From: Ricordea florida
Lineage: Eukaryota; Cnidaria; Anthozoa; Corallimorpharia; Ricordeidae
NCBI GenBank assembly: GCA_949710005.1
Contig: OX453287.1
Span: 15,320,114-15,384,113, forward strand
DNA length: 64,000 nt
Direction of reading: 5' to 3'
The notes below the pieces were generated by a model that had not been told where the DNA came from, searched no databases, and saw nothing but the letters and a program-made list of their open reading frames with translations. Below, piece after piece: positions 49,438-57,903 of the stretch. The first letter of the stretch is position 1. Every line of letters begins with the position of its first letter. Made by a program: the position numbers and the translations under genes.

Positions 49438-50325
49438 ATGTCACAAGGCTCAAATGGTTCTTCAACTTCATCATTGAAAACTCGTTTTGTACCACTTACC
49501 GAGACTGACTTTGATTGGGGCTCCATAATTGTGGATGATCCCAAGAAGAGTAGAAGCTACAACTGTGCCTTTTCCAAAGTCTTTGTGATGGATGGTGATG
49601 AAAAGAAGAGTTTATCATTAGAATTGGCAAAACAAGACATATGGAGTCTATCATGGTCTTACAAAGACATGAAGAATAAAGATTCCCAGAACATTAATGG
49701 AATTCAGGTTAAGTATCCATTGACATCATTTGATACTAGGTATGATCCAACCGATGTGGAAAATGAAACTATGGATAGGATTAACAAAATTATAGAAATC
49801 GTTGGTTCTAATCTCCAAAGTTTCTACAAGAAGAAAGATACCCGAAAAGAGTTGCCTAATATCAGTGATGCTAAAAAGATACAATTAAAAAACAGTCCAA
49901 ATGATTTGGTGAAAGTGCCTTATTCATATCCAAAAAACAAGGAGACCAATGAGATTGACACAACAAAGCCATTGGAAATGTATCTAAATTTCAAGACTAG
50001 TGGTATTGGTATGGACAAAATAAGGTGTCATACTGTTTTCAAGGGTCGTAAAAGGAATGAGACTTTCAGAAACTATTTGTATGACCCCAATAACAATACC
50101 AGAGCATGCTCACATATGGCATTGAGATGGGAGTCTGTATATTACGGAGCACATGGTACAACTGATTTTATTGCTTCTGCAAAATTAGTAGTTCAACATA
50201 TTAAGTTGACTAAACCACTGGTTGAATTTCTACCAGTGGCAGATGAAGAGGCAGTACTTAGTGATTCAGAATATGAAGATTCAGATGAAGAAGATAAAGA
50301 AGAAGATGAAGAAAATTCAGACTAA
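49438..50325 (+). CDS. Acidic-tailed conserved protein (possible ssDNA-binding protein)
   Basis: 295 aa from MSQG; the frame is open to 49381 but only the MSQ start is conserved with A. Blocks shared with A: IYPLTS/VKYPLTS, DPTD, YGAHGTTDF / FGSHGNTPF, VREVKLTR / VQHIKLTK. C-terminal about 25 residues are almost all acidic or Ser. The layout (compact domain plus acidic tail) fits a single-stranded-DNA-binding protein working with PolB; this is inference. Similarity to A is much lower than for capsid or ATPase, so the gene evolves fast. Confidence 0.65.
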   Translation: MSQGSNGSSTSSLKTRFVPLTETDFDWGSIIVDDPKKSRSYNCAFSKVFVMDGDEKKSLSLELAKQDIWSLSWSYKDMKNKDSQNINGIQVKYPLTSFDTRYDPTDVENETMDRINKIIEIVGSNLQSFYKKKDTRKELPNISDAKKIQLKNSPNDLVKVPYSYPKNKETNEIDTTKPLEMYLNFKTSGIGMDKIRCHTVFKGRKRNETFRNYLYDPNNNTRACSHMALRWESVYYGAHGTTDFIASAKLVVQHIKLTKPLVEFLPVADEEAVLSDSEYEDSDEEDKEEDEENSD

Positions 50326-50379
50326 AATCCAGATGAAATAGGTTTTTAAAACTAAGGGTGGGGTGGGATCTGACAGTTT

Positions 50380-50397
50380 CCTAGGAGACTTAAAGGT
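50380..50397 (+). promoter_or_regulatory. Repeated leader motif CTAGGAGACTTAAAGGT
   Basis: CTAGGAGACTTAAAGGTAA at about 50382 recurs as CTAGGAGACTTAAAGGTTA at about 50647, 30-40 bp before the starts of two successive genes. In A the inverse TTTAAGTCTCCTAG occurs at about 220-233 before the MSEETS gene. Likely promoter core. Confidence 0.5.
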
Positions 50398-50418
50398 AAT
50401 GGTAGTTTATATCACAAC

Positions 50419-50610
50419 ATGACTAAACAAGTTCAAACTACTGAAGAAATTGCTAAAGTATTAATGGTCACAGCCGCATTTTCAGCCATGGAAATCTTAA
50501 CAATTGCATCTGTTACATCCATAGTTGGATTAAAAGCATTAGTAGCTTCGGCTATAAGTTTGGTAACAGTTACAACTGTAATTGGGGTTAATTTACTGAT
50601 CAGAAACTAA
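50419..50610 (+). CDS. 63-aa hydrophobic protein
   Basis: After an N-terminal MTKQVQTTEEI the chain is almost entirely hydrophobic, with two helices at about 12-34 and 37-60. A TTCCTAGGAGACTTAAAGG-type leader precedes it (50380-50397) and is repeated before the next gene (50644-50662), so the two share a likely expression signal. Present only in C within this window. Unrecognised; membrane protein. Confidence 0.55.
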   Translation: MTKQVQTTEEIAKVLMVTAAFSAMEILTIASVTSIVGLKALVASAISLVTVTTVIGVNLLIRN

Positions 50611-50683
50611 TGCGTAAAGTCTTTATTCTCCTAGTATAACACCTACTAGGAGACTTAAAGGTTACAACGGATTAACTCATAAC

Positions 50684-51115
50684 ATGTCTGAAGAAACAAG
50701 TCAGGTTGAGCAGATCACTAGAGAACCTTCTGTCAAAACAAAGATCAAAGACCCCAAGAGAGTTCAGGCTGGTAAAACGTTATCAGAAAAGAACAAGAGG
50801 GCTAGAGAAGCTTTGAAACGTGAAGAGGAAAGGGAGAAGAAGGAAAGGGAAGAGAGTGAAAAGGAAGAGGAGAAGGGTAGTTCTGTTGGTGGAGGGGGTG
50901 ATTGGATACCAAAATATATGTCGCCCCAAACTATTATTCTGGCCATAGGTGCAATTGGCCTCGCCGCCTATGGCTTATTCACAAACTATCGAGATAGGAT
51001 AGCTGATTTGCATACACCAACTATTGTATTGAACCCGCCACAACCTAGAGTTGATAATAATGTAAGTCAGCCCGTCAAAGAAGAGGAAACCAACTTAAAA
51101 AGTAGATGGATGTAA
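50684..51115 (+). CDS. Charged single-TM protein
   Basis: 143 aa. The Lys/Glu-rich N-terminal half includes an EREKKEREESEKEEEK run, then a Gly-rich hinge, one membrane helix (TIILAIGAIGLAAYGLF, about 86-103), and a conserved tail YRDRIADLHTP...SRWM. The tail is what survives in B (12889-13038). Seven bp before the next gene. No known family. Confidence 0.65.
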   Translation: MSEETSQVEQITREPSVKTKIKDPKRVQAGKTLSEKNKRAREALKREEEREKKEREESEKEEEKGSSVGGGGDWIPKYMSPQTIILAIGAIGLAAYGLFTNYRDRIADLHTPTIVLNPPQPRVDNNVSQPVKEEETNLKSRWM

Positions 51116-51122
51116 TCCACAA

Positions 51123-51344
51123 ATGGCTGAGAATAAGCTCGTAAAGACAGTTACTGACTCTGCAGTGCTCATTGGATTGTCGGCTGGGATGGGCTGGCTT
51201 GTCAAAAAGGCTCTTCGGGAGTCGATCATCGGCGACCCAACGACCAATATCATGAACTATGTCAAATGGGTTGTTTTGTTGACTATAGCTATATATGTCA
51301 AAAAGTATTTAGAGGAACAGAAGATACTACCCACAAGTGTTTGA
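51123..51344 (+). CDS. Small two-TM protein
   Basis: 73 aa, homologue of 13047-13274. KLVKTVTDSAVLIGLSAGMG and NYVKWVVLLTIAIYVKKYL are the two hydrophobic segments. The pattern of neighbours is the same in both families. Unknown role. Confidence 0.65.
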   Translation: MAENKLVKTVTDSAVLIGLSAGMGWLVKKALRESIIGDPTTNIMNYVKWVVLLTIAIYVKKYLEEQKILPTSV

Positions 51345-51346
51345 AA

Positions 51347-51820
51347 ATGCCTAATGATATATTCAGAGATGTATTATATTTTGCAGATAAGGATCACAAA
51401 GAAGCTTTTATACACTATGTTAGATCTTCATTACTTGATTATGTGGCTGAGCTTGACCATACATGGAACAAAAAAAGCTATGATTTTGTAATCTCAGAGA
51501 TGATTAGTGACCCAAAGGATCTTCTACAATGGTATGCTTATGAAAGGTTAAATTATAAGCATGGGGAGCCTATGTATTTTGATTTTCTTTTGAACGAGTT
51601 GAAATCTCGTTATCCAGACTTTAAAAAGGAATACGAAGATTATATTAAGCGTCTAAAGGAAGAAAAGAAGCAAGAAAACCAAACAAAAAAATCCAGTCCA
51701 CAGTCATCAACATCCGAAGAAAAACCAGGACCACACACATTAGTATCATTTACGTTTGGAATGCTGTCGATGATCGCATTACTATATCCAATCTTGAAAC
51801 TTTTCAAGAACAACAAGTAA
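51347..51820 (+). CDS. Unrecognised 157-aa protein with C-terminal TM helix
   Basis: ATG 51347 overlaps the previous stop region by a few bases (stop 51342-51344). The soluble N-terminal 100 residues are helical (EAFIHYVRSSLLDYVAELDH), then a Lys/Glu and Ser/Pro linker and one membrane helix at about 128-150 (LVSFTFGMLSMIALLYPIL). It occupies the place of the unrelated 73-aa gene of B. No family recognised. Confidence 0.6.
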   Translation: MPNDIFRDVLYFADKDHKEAFIHYVRSSLLDYVAELDHTWNKKSYDFVISEMISDPKDLLQWYAYERLNYKHGEPMYFDFLLNELKSRYPDFKKEYEDYIKRLKEEKKQENQTKKSSPQSSTSEEKPGPHTLVSFTFGMLSMIALLYPILKLFKNNK

Positions 51821-51903
51821 TGATGACACCAAATTCTAAGTCTTGATTTTATGTCACTGCGCATGCGTTGAAATTGTTTAAGAATAAGACAACAAGTGGA
51901 TAA

Positions 51904-52311
51904 ATGGCGACTATAGCAATCACAATGATTGGAGGGGCAGTCCTCAATGCAACAGCCTTCATTGGTGGAGATTATTTAGCAAAGGTCATTAGCGGCTCAT
52001 CTTCAACTGATCTCCAACTTGAAAGGGAGAGGCATGACAAAGCCATGGAAAAGTACCAGAAAGACTATGCTGCTTATCAAGAGAAACGAATGGCTTATAT
52101 TGACTTTGAGAATCGTAGGAAGGGTGATGAGAATCAAGCCTCTGAGAACATATCAAAGACGGATGAAGCGCTGAGATTGTACAATCAAATGGGCAATCCC
52201 CCCAAATTCTCAGACTATTACCGACCCAATTCAAATCAAAAGACTGGAGAAATGGTTTATGTTTCTGGCGGTATGCTAGCCCTGGGATATATTGCCAGCA
52301 AGTGGATATAA
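51904..52311 (+). CDS. Two-TM protein with central charged helix
   Basis: 135 aa, homologue of 13503-13910, over half the residues identical. TM helices at about 3-27 and 117-133, the central ERERHDKAMEKYQKDYAAYQ helix, and the conserved PPKFSDYYRPN. Its TAA overlaps the next ATG by one base (TAATG), suggesting coupled translation with the RPB6-like gene. Confidence 0.68.
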   Translation: MATIAITMIGGAVLNATAFIGGDYLAKVISGSSSTDLQLERERHDKAMEKYQKDYAAYQEKRMAYIDFENRRKGDENQASENISKTDEALRLYNQMGNPPKFSDYYRPNSNQKTGEMVYVSGGMLALGYIASKWI

Positions 52312-52574
52312 TGGCTGACAAAATAACAGATAACACAATAACACCACATGAATATATTCGTTTGGTAGGATTTAGAGCTGATCAATTGAAGATGGGTAAT
52401 AAACCAGTCATAGACTGGACATTTGATTTCAATCCCATAGCCATTGCCAAGAGTGAACTCAAACAACGCGTTTTACCCATTGCTATAATTAGAAAAATCC
52501 CAGACTGTAACTCAAAGACTGGTTTCCGCGATGAAGTATGGGACCCAAGCGACATGAATATACGAGACTTTTGA
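52311..52574 (+). CDS. RPB6/omega-like RNA polymerase subunit
   Basis: 87 aa. TPHEYIRLVGFRADQLKMGN, then a short acidic-aromatic loop, NPIAIAKSELKQRVLPIAII and RKIPD. This matches the RPB6/RpoZ core: the Y-x-R-x2-x-G-x-RA-x-Q helix and the IA-x2-EL-x4-LP-x2-I-R helix-strand with a final PD. RPB6 stabilises the clamp of all three eukaryotic RNA polymerases; some large DNA viruses carry a version. The charged N-terminal tail of cellular RPB6 is missing, as in many viral forms. No equivalent in B (34-bp gap there). I know of no RPB6 among standard Polinton genes. Confidence 0.75.
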   Translation: MADKITDNTITPHEYIRLVGFRADQLKMGNKPVIDWTFDFNPIAIAKSELKQRVLPIAIIRKIPDCNSKTGFRDEVWDPSDMNIRDF

Positions 52575-52608
52575 ATTAATTTAGAGGTTTCCATATTTGA
52601 ACACTAAT

Positions 52609-53745
52609 ATGGACACCGACGATACCCTTGATCCAACTATATTAAATGAACCTGGTGCTGCAGGTGGTGATGATGGTGATGACACTATATACCTAGATCC
52701 AATTGATGAAGAATCTCCACTGATTGTGGAAAGTAAAGAAGACAATAGGACTCGCGCTTTCAAAAAGATAGAAGAGAAGTTCTACAATTTCGACCCACTA
52801 AATTCACCATTCAGTGCAAGAATCGATGATGAAGGAGTTTGGGTTAGATTGACTGATCGGGTCAACAATAGGGAGCATCTACTTATTGACTCCAAGGGGG
52901 ATTTGGTGAAGTATGACCGACTCCCGGAGACAATCAGGAGATCAATTGGCATGGATTCTCAGAATCTTGTTCTGAATAATAATAAACTAATTGCTGATTT
53001 GAATGAAGCCAATGAAGAAATTAAGGATTTACGTAATGCATTAGACGGGTTAAGAGCAGTCACGGAAACAAGTCAATTCGAAATTGATCGATATGTTACA
53101 CTTGAGAAAGAGTTGAGGGGTATAACTGAACGACATCAAACCAGAATAGCTGAAAGTGAGAGTTATCTCGAGACTGCAGTGAAAGAAAAGGTTGATGCAA
53201 GACTATATGCAGAAACTTTGTTGAATGATTTGAAAGTATACAAAGATGAGATTGATAAGAACAAGAAAGACTTGGCCAGCCTGAAGAAGATTGAACAAAG
53301 TCGAGATAGCTTGGTCAAAAGGGTTAACACCTATGAAGAGCTAGCCAAGAATAGAATCATTTCCAATCAAGAACAAATAAGCAATCTGGAGAGACAAAAT
53401 GATGAAATACGTGATAAGATGCCTCTTCGTGATCGTGTGAAGACCATCTTCAAGAAATGCGGATTCACAGTCTTTGCTGTCATGAGTGCCGTTGGAGTGG
53501 TCATTGGTGTTATAGTCTCCAATCTATCCAAAGGGCTCTCGAAATTGGGCAAAGGGGTTGGTGATAGGCTAAAAACCCTTGGGAAGAAACTTGGTGAAAT
53601 ATTGCCTGGGATGGTGGGTGCTATTGTAAGCTTTTTATTCAAGACTGCTGGAGAGGCCATTTCATTCCTTGGTAAACATGCTTGGCTGTTGATAATGGCG
53701 GTTGTTCTTTACTTCATAGAAGAGTTAAAAAGGAAACGTAAATGA
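52609..53745 (+). CDS. Coiled-coil protein with hydrophobic Gly-rich C-terminus
   Basis: 378 aa from ATG 52609. Acidic N-terminus; a middle domain (VWVRLTDRVNNREHLLIDSK); a long coiled coil at about 120-265; then RDRVKTIFKKCGFTVFAV and Gly/Lys-rich hydrophobic helices to a basic KRKRK end. About 55 residues longer than in B, the extra length being coiled coil. TGA overlaps the next ATG (AAATGA). Probably membrane-associated and oligomeric; function unknown. Confidence 0.7.
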   Translation: MDTDDTLDPTILNEPGAAGGDDGDDTIYLDPIDEESPLIVESKEDNRTRAFKKIEEKFYNFDPLNSPFSARIDDEGVWVRLTDRVNNREHLLIDSKGDLVKYDRLPETIRRSIGMDSQNLVLNNNKLIADLNEANEEIKDLRNALDGLRAVTETSQFEIDRYVTLEKELRGITERHQTRIAESESYLETAVKEKVDARLYAETLLNDLKVYKDEIDKNKKDLASLKKIEQSRDSLVKRVNTYEELAKNRIISNQEQISNLERQNDEIRDKMPLRDRVKTIFKKCGFTVFAVMSAVGVVIGVIVSNLSKGLSKLGKGVGDRLKTLGKKLGEILPGMVGAIVSFLFKTAGEAISFLGKHAWLLIMAVVLYFIEELKRKRK

Positions 53746-53930
53746 ATCAAATGAAGACTTACTGTATCAAAGAGAAAAAGCTGACTGATTGTGTGCCTGG
53801 TAGTGAAACCTTTACCAAAACATCCAAGGGGAGGCCGATGATGAAGTGTAAATGTTCCAGCTGTGGCATCATCAAAACTCGATTCCTCTCAGATGCTGAT
53901 TATAGAAATTTAAAGATGAAGAAGGAGTAA
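53742..53930 (+). CDS. Small Cys-rich zinc-ribbon protein
   Basis: 62 aa; YC..KKLTDC...KGRPMMKCKCSSCGIIKTRF. Cysteine spacing and the G-R-P-x-x-K-C-x-C-x2-CG signature fit a minimal zinc ribbon like the DUF5679-type viral proteins. Overlaps the upstream gene by 4 nt and lies 9 bp before the penton-like gene. Found in family 1 only. Confidence 0.68.
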   Translation: MNQMKTYCIKEKKLTDCVPGSETFTKTSKGRPMMKCKCSSCGIIKTRFLSDADYRNLKMKKE

Positions 53931-53939
53931 TCAAACAAA

Positions 53940-54572
53940 ATGTTGAGCATTACTATGTATGAGTCTGAAACCAGGGTGTATTTGGATCCCCCACTGGAAA
54001 AGGTTCGGGAGATACAACTCCTTGACTGTATTATACCCAAACGATTGGTGAACTTCAAAGATCGACAGGGCTTTACCAAGGGGGATAATCGGCCCATCAT
54101 AATAATTAAACCTGGTACATACTCTCTACGTGACATACACGCAATATTTCTGAATGATACGGATAATGCCAAGCTATCGATCATTGAGACTGACACTGTT
54201 GATTACCTGTATTCTAATAAGAGCTTCAACATTAAACTTACAAGAGGGCTACAAGTTGGTCTTGGAGTGCCTGAAATCATAACCCCTGGAAAGCTGTACC
54301 CCATAAATATACAGATTAAGGAGCCACTGAGACTTATGTGTAGTATAGTGGACAATAAGTCGTCATATATGAATAAGACTCAATCCGGGGAACCTGTGAA
54401 GCTCTCCCCTTCCCACCTCCTTGCCAACATACCATCACAGGATTACCCAGCCATTCCAGCTCAAAAACATAAGAGCCCCATAAACCACTTCGACTTAAGC
54501 ATCATCGACATTGGATGGAAGAAACTTGATCTGAAGGGTTCTCCCATAACTTTCACTTTAAGATTCAGATAA
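53940..54572 (+). CDS. Penton-like minor capsid protein (single jelly-roll candidate)
   Basis: 210 aa; same length as in B with clear similarity throughout. RPIIIIKPGTYSLRDIHAIF, LRLMCSIVDNKSSY, FDLSIIDIGWKKL...PITFTLRFR. The closing motif, strand-D-x-G-strand-F, resembles Polinton minor capsid proteins, which form the fivefold vertices. Assignment by pattern only. Confidence 0.6.
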   Translation: MLSITMYESETRVYLDPPLEKVREIQLLDCIIPKRLVNFKDRQGFTKGDNRPIIIIKPGTYSLRDIHAIFLNDTDNAKLSIIETDTVDYLYSNKSFNIKLTRGLQVGLGVPEIITPGKLYPINIQIKEPLRLMCSIVDNKSSYMNKTQSGEPVKLSPSHLLANIPSQDYPAIPAQKHKSPINHFDLSIIDIGWKKLDLKGSPITFTLRFR

Positions 54573-54603
54573 CATCTTAAAAGTAAGTGATATTCATTCC
54601 AAA

Positions 54604-55221
54604 ATGGATGAATATAAATCAATATATCCCAACTTAGAGGCTACTGCACCTCCTGCACCTCCTCCAACCCCCACTGATGGGCCATCATTCAGGCTTCAGC
54701 AATGTTATGATGCTTTGAACAAGCTTAAGTCTGAATTAAGCCACTATGAGACAGTACTCAAAAAATACAACCGATCCAAGGGTGTACTCATGAATGCAAG
54801 CTCGACCTGTGGTATAATGTCTTGCATTTTGGCAGCTGGTGGATTGGGCACATCTCTTAGTGGTGTCGGAATCATCGCATCTGTGCCACTGGGTGTAGTA
54901 AGTGGCGTATTTGTGTGCGCATCCATAGCATGTCAACAAATATCCAAGAACCTTTCCAATAAAGCTGTGAAGCATCAAAACACCATCACACTGGCCAGAT
55001 CCAAGATAAACACCATTGAAGACCTGGTTTCCAAAGCCCTTCGTGACAATAAGATCTCTGATGAGCAGTTCTCATTGATTATAGAAGAACTCAAGAACTT
55101 TGAAAAGCTCAAGGCTGAAATAAGGGCTAAAGCTCAAAAAAATATGAATGGAGACGACCCATTGGTATTGAGGCAGAGAGTACGCAAAGAAATCCTCAAA
55201 GAACTAAAAGGAGGACCATAA
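54604..55221 (+). CDS. YPNL-containing membrane protein
   Basis: 205 aa. DEYKSIYPNLEATAPPAPPP at the N-terminus, a helical segment, two hydrophobic helices with Gly repeats at about 65-110 (SCILAAGGLGTSLSGVGIIA, VVSGVFVCASIACQQI), then a helical C-terminal domain (DLVSKALRDNKISDEQFSLI ... KELKGGP). The YPxL motif is the type used by viruses to bind ALIX; its conservation in both families is suggestive of a role in membrane egress or entry. That is inference. Confidence 0.6.
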   Translation: MDEYKSIYPNLEATAPPAPPPTPTDGPSFRLQQCYDALNKLKSELSHYETVLKKYNRSKGVLMNASSTCGIMSCILAAGGLGTSLSGVGIIASVPLGVVSGVFVCASIACQQISKNLSNKAVKHQNTITLARSKINTIEDLVSKALRDNKISDEQFSLIIEELKNFEKLKAEIRAKAQKNMNGDDPLVLRQRVRKEILKELKGGP

Positions 55222-55276
55222 CTATAATTTATGAACAAACTAAATAGACTTAAAAACTAGTAGTAGTAATATAAAC

Positions 55277-55573
55277 ATGGATAACCAACAAGTCAATGAA
55301 GCCCAAAAATGTTTAAGTGAAGAGCAAGTTGGAGCTTTAATAGATCTGTTCATACTGTCTAATACCTATGAAAACATGATTTCAATAGGCCTCCGTGACA
55401 AAAAATTCACTGATGACGAATACTCATCGGTCAAAAAAGAATTCAAGGAGTTCAAAGATAGCAAGGCCAGAATTTTGGCTAAATACCAAAAATATATGAA
55501 TGAGGGAGGCACAACGGTAATGAAACAGAGAATGATCATGGATGCGTCCAAAGCCCTGAATGGAAAATCATAA
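55277..55573 (+). CDS. Duplicated C-terminal domain of the YPNL protein
   Basis: 98 aa: ALIDLFILSNTYENMISIGL then RDKKFTDDEYSSVKKEFKEF and a tail with MKQRMIMDASKAL. It aligns with the C-terminal about 75 residues of the preceding gene (LRDNKISDEQF...EELKNFEKLKAEI...LRQRVRKEIL). No membrane helices. Absent from B. A tandem domain duplication followed by divergence. Confidence 0.6.
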   Translation: MDNQQVNEAQKCLSEEQVGALIDLFILSNTYENMISIGLRDKKFTDDEYSSVKKEFKEFKDSKARILAKYQKYMNEGGTTVMKQRMIMDASKALNGKS

Positions 55574-55637
55574 CAAAACACATACTAGTCTAACGTCTTA
55601 AAAGTTTGAACCCTTCTACCCAAATTCTGGATAGAAG

Positions 55638-57194
55638 ATGGTCTTACTCAACGACTTCAGAAACAGGTATCCAAAAGCTGACCTTGACCAATTCAAATTT
55701 GTGACTGATAAATATGGAGGTTACATCAGATGGAGACATAACGGTATGATAATCATGTCCTATGATGACCCTTCTGGAAAGACATGAACTGATGGACTAC
55801 GACCAGGTTTGAAATTACTACTCTGGATTGATCTTGGACTGGCTGATGACGACACAGTGAACTCATTCCCAACGAGCCTAACCATGACCAATCGATACTA
55901 CCCGATACCTGCCATCGACTTTGACAACCCCACAAGCAACACCACAAACATGCTGACATCATTAGACATATACGTGTCCAATACGAAGAAATTCACCGCC
56001 AAGATGCGTAACGTATTTACCTCCCAAGTTGTAACTTTCAAGTCTGGTAAACAAAGTCGAAAGTGGTTGAACGCTCCCGACATGAACTATTGGCCTCAAC
56101 AGCTGAACTTTGCAGTGTATTGTGCGACCTCTGGTTGTGGAATAAGCCCCTTTGAGAGCCTCAACTACCCCAAAGTCGTGAGTAGCTTCATTAAATTTCA
56201 TGTATACTTCACCATAAGACGGATATTGTATGAACTGAGTCTTCCACTACCCGATGAACAACCTTTTGTAATCAACAACAACCCTTACAGTAAGGTCGCT
56301 TTTCAACGATTGTGCGCTGAATTTGGCATCTCAAACAATTCTGATTTCAGATGGAAAGGTGGAAGAAACGGGGGTTTGGGTGACATATTCATCGATTATG
56401 GTTCTGGATACCATGGAGTAGGTGGAGGATACCAAAATGTCCATATGGTGAGAAATTACGATGAAGAGGCTGATCAATGGCCTGGTGAAGGTGGTAAATT
56501 TACTGATGATGGGGGTAAAAAGGAAGCGGGTGACCTCATATCATTCATCCGTAATGATGACTTTGCTGATTACAAGTATGCCTGGTTCATACCAACCAGT
56601 GGCTATGGACTCACTAAAGCTGGACTTGGTAGATTGAAGCGATCTGCTGAAGCCTTTGTTTACTGTGTATTGGGGGCTTAAGTCAACACTACAAATTCGA
56701 TTGTGGGTACTGGTGGTGGAGCGATCGAGACTCAACAAGAATTCTTGGCCCTGTTTGAGAGTAGTGTGATTGAGAACGACATTTCAAGTTCGATCCAAAG
56801 GTATCAACTGGCCACTCAAGAAGCTAAATTAAGGCTTGATTTGGCCATTGCCCCCGGAGTGTGGTTGATGCCGAGTAACATGATAATAAACACAGAGAGT
56901 GTGGTTGGGTATAACAACAACCTTATGAAGGCCACTGATGAGATGAAATTCGGTGCTAACAATAATATAAACCTGGAGACTAAGACTGTGGGAATAAGCC
57001 ATAATCTGGGATCTTCAAAAGTCAAGTTACCACATGCAACTGTAGAGACTAAACAACCAACACCAGCACCAAAGATTGATTCTCAACCTAAAATCAAAGA
57101 CTTTCCACCAGAAGAAACAACCAGTAATCATGAAACCAACCTGATACTATTAATCATTGGAGTTGGAACTACCGCTTGGATGTTATTCAGATAA
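55638..57194 (+). pseudogene. Conserved C-terminally anchored element protein, two stops
   Basis: Frame of 518 codons from ATG 55638, interrupted by TGA at 55785-55787 (TGG in B) and TAA at 56679-56681 (CAA in B). Otherwise aligned with 16259-17760 and its tail: NYWPQQLNFAVYCATSGCGI, GGRNGGLGDIFIDYG, VGTGGGAIETQQEFLALFES, MLLGINH-region MPSNMIINTESVVGYNNN, Pro-rich linker, C-terminal helix NLILLIIGVGTTAWMLF. Two single-base nonsense changes and no frameshift: inactivation is recent. Likely virion protein; fold unknown. Confidence 0.82.
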
Positions 57195-57236
57195 AAAATT
57201 GAAATACATAATCAATCAATCACATCCATTCAAATC

Positions 57237-57605
57237 ATGACATCATTGGCAATCGTTGGCAGCAGATACTTCACTGACTACATATTCTTGAAAGAACAAT
57301 TAAGCAAAGCTCTCAAGAAATGGAAACTCGATGTCTCAGACATTGAATTAATCGTGTCTGGAGGTGCAGAAGGAGTTGACGAGATGGCCATAAACTTCGC
57401 CATTAAATATAACATACCATTCAAGATTATTGAACCCCAATGGGAGTACTATGGCAAGGCAGCTGGCCCAATACGTAACAGAGAGATCATGGAATGTGTT
57501 ACACATGTATTGGCCTTACCTTCTCATATATACTCACCAGGCACCAAATCAGCCATTAAGATAGCTAGGAAACTAAAGAAAGAAGTTGTTGTTGTCTATG
57601 TTTAA
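57237..57605 (+). CDS. SLOG-fold protein (DUF2493/YspA-like)
   Basis: 122 aa. SLAIVGSRYF at the N-terminus, LIVSGGAEGVDEMA near 40-54, PFKIIEPQWEYYGKAAGPIR near 62-82, RNREIME, then VTHVLALP and SPGTKSAIKIAR. These are the nucleotide-binding motifs of the YAcAr/YspA-type SLOG family (GSR, GGAxGVD, R-N-x-x-M). Bacterial and phage members are linked to nucleotide-derived signals and defence; a ligand-binding or counter-defence role here is inference. Complete domain. Not present in B. Confidence 0.8.
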   Translation: MTSLAIVGSRYFTDYIFLKEQLSKALKKWKLDVSDIELIVSGGAEGVDEMAINFAIKYNIPFKIIEPQWEYYGKAAGPIRNREIMECVTHVLALPSHIYSPGTKSAIKIARKLKKEVVVVYV

Positions 57606-57619
57606 TTATTAAGTGAACT

Positions 57620-57644
57620 TTTGTAACGTGAATCGCGTTACAAA
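57620..57644. repeat. Spaced palindrome TTTGTAACG-7-CGTTACAAA (element C, right)
   Basis: 14 bp after the SLOG gene and 17 bp beyond the 3' end of the convergent zinc-repeat gene; spacer TGAATCG. Matches the position of the palindrome in B at 20792. Confidence 0.6.
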
Positions 57645-57660
57645 TGTCTTTTGATAACTT

Positions 57661-57887
57661 ATCACCTAGCCCACCATGCACAAACGTCACATAGATACTT
57701 AACTTTACCATGCTTACAAAATTTAGAAGCTCTACACAGTTTACATACACTTTTATATTTACCATGTACACATATATGTCCCACAATCCTTACAACAAGT
57801 CTTTGCTCTACCATGAACACAAGTAAGATCATTTCCACAAGCCCCACATCTATACTTGACTTCACCATGAACACACCTCCTCACCAT
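57661..57887 (-). pseudogene. Zinc-repeat protein, one frameshift
   Basis: From ATG 57887: MVRRCVHGEVKYRCGACGND, CVHGRAKTCCKDCG, then a one-base shift near 57778 after which the next phase gives CVHGKYKSVCKLCRASKFCK and CDVCAWWAR to TGA at 57661. About four to five units of the CxxC-xn-CxxH type, more diverged than the left-end protein. Corresponds in place to the short gene of B at 20832-20975. Confidence 0.6.
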
Positions 57888-57903
57888 ATTATCGCTATAC
57901 TTG

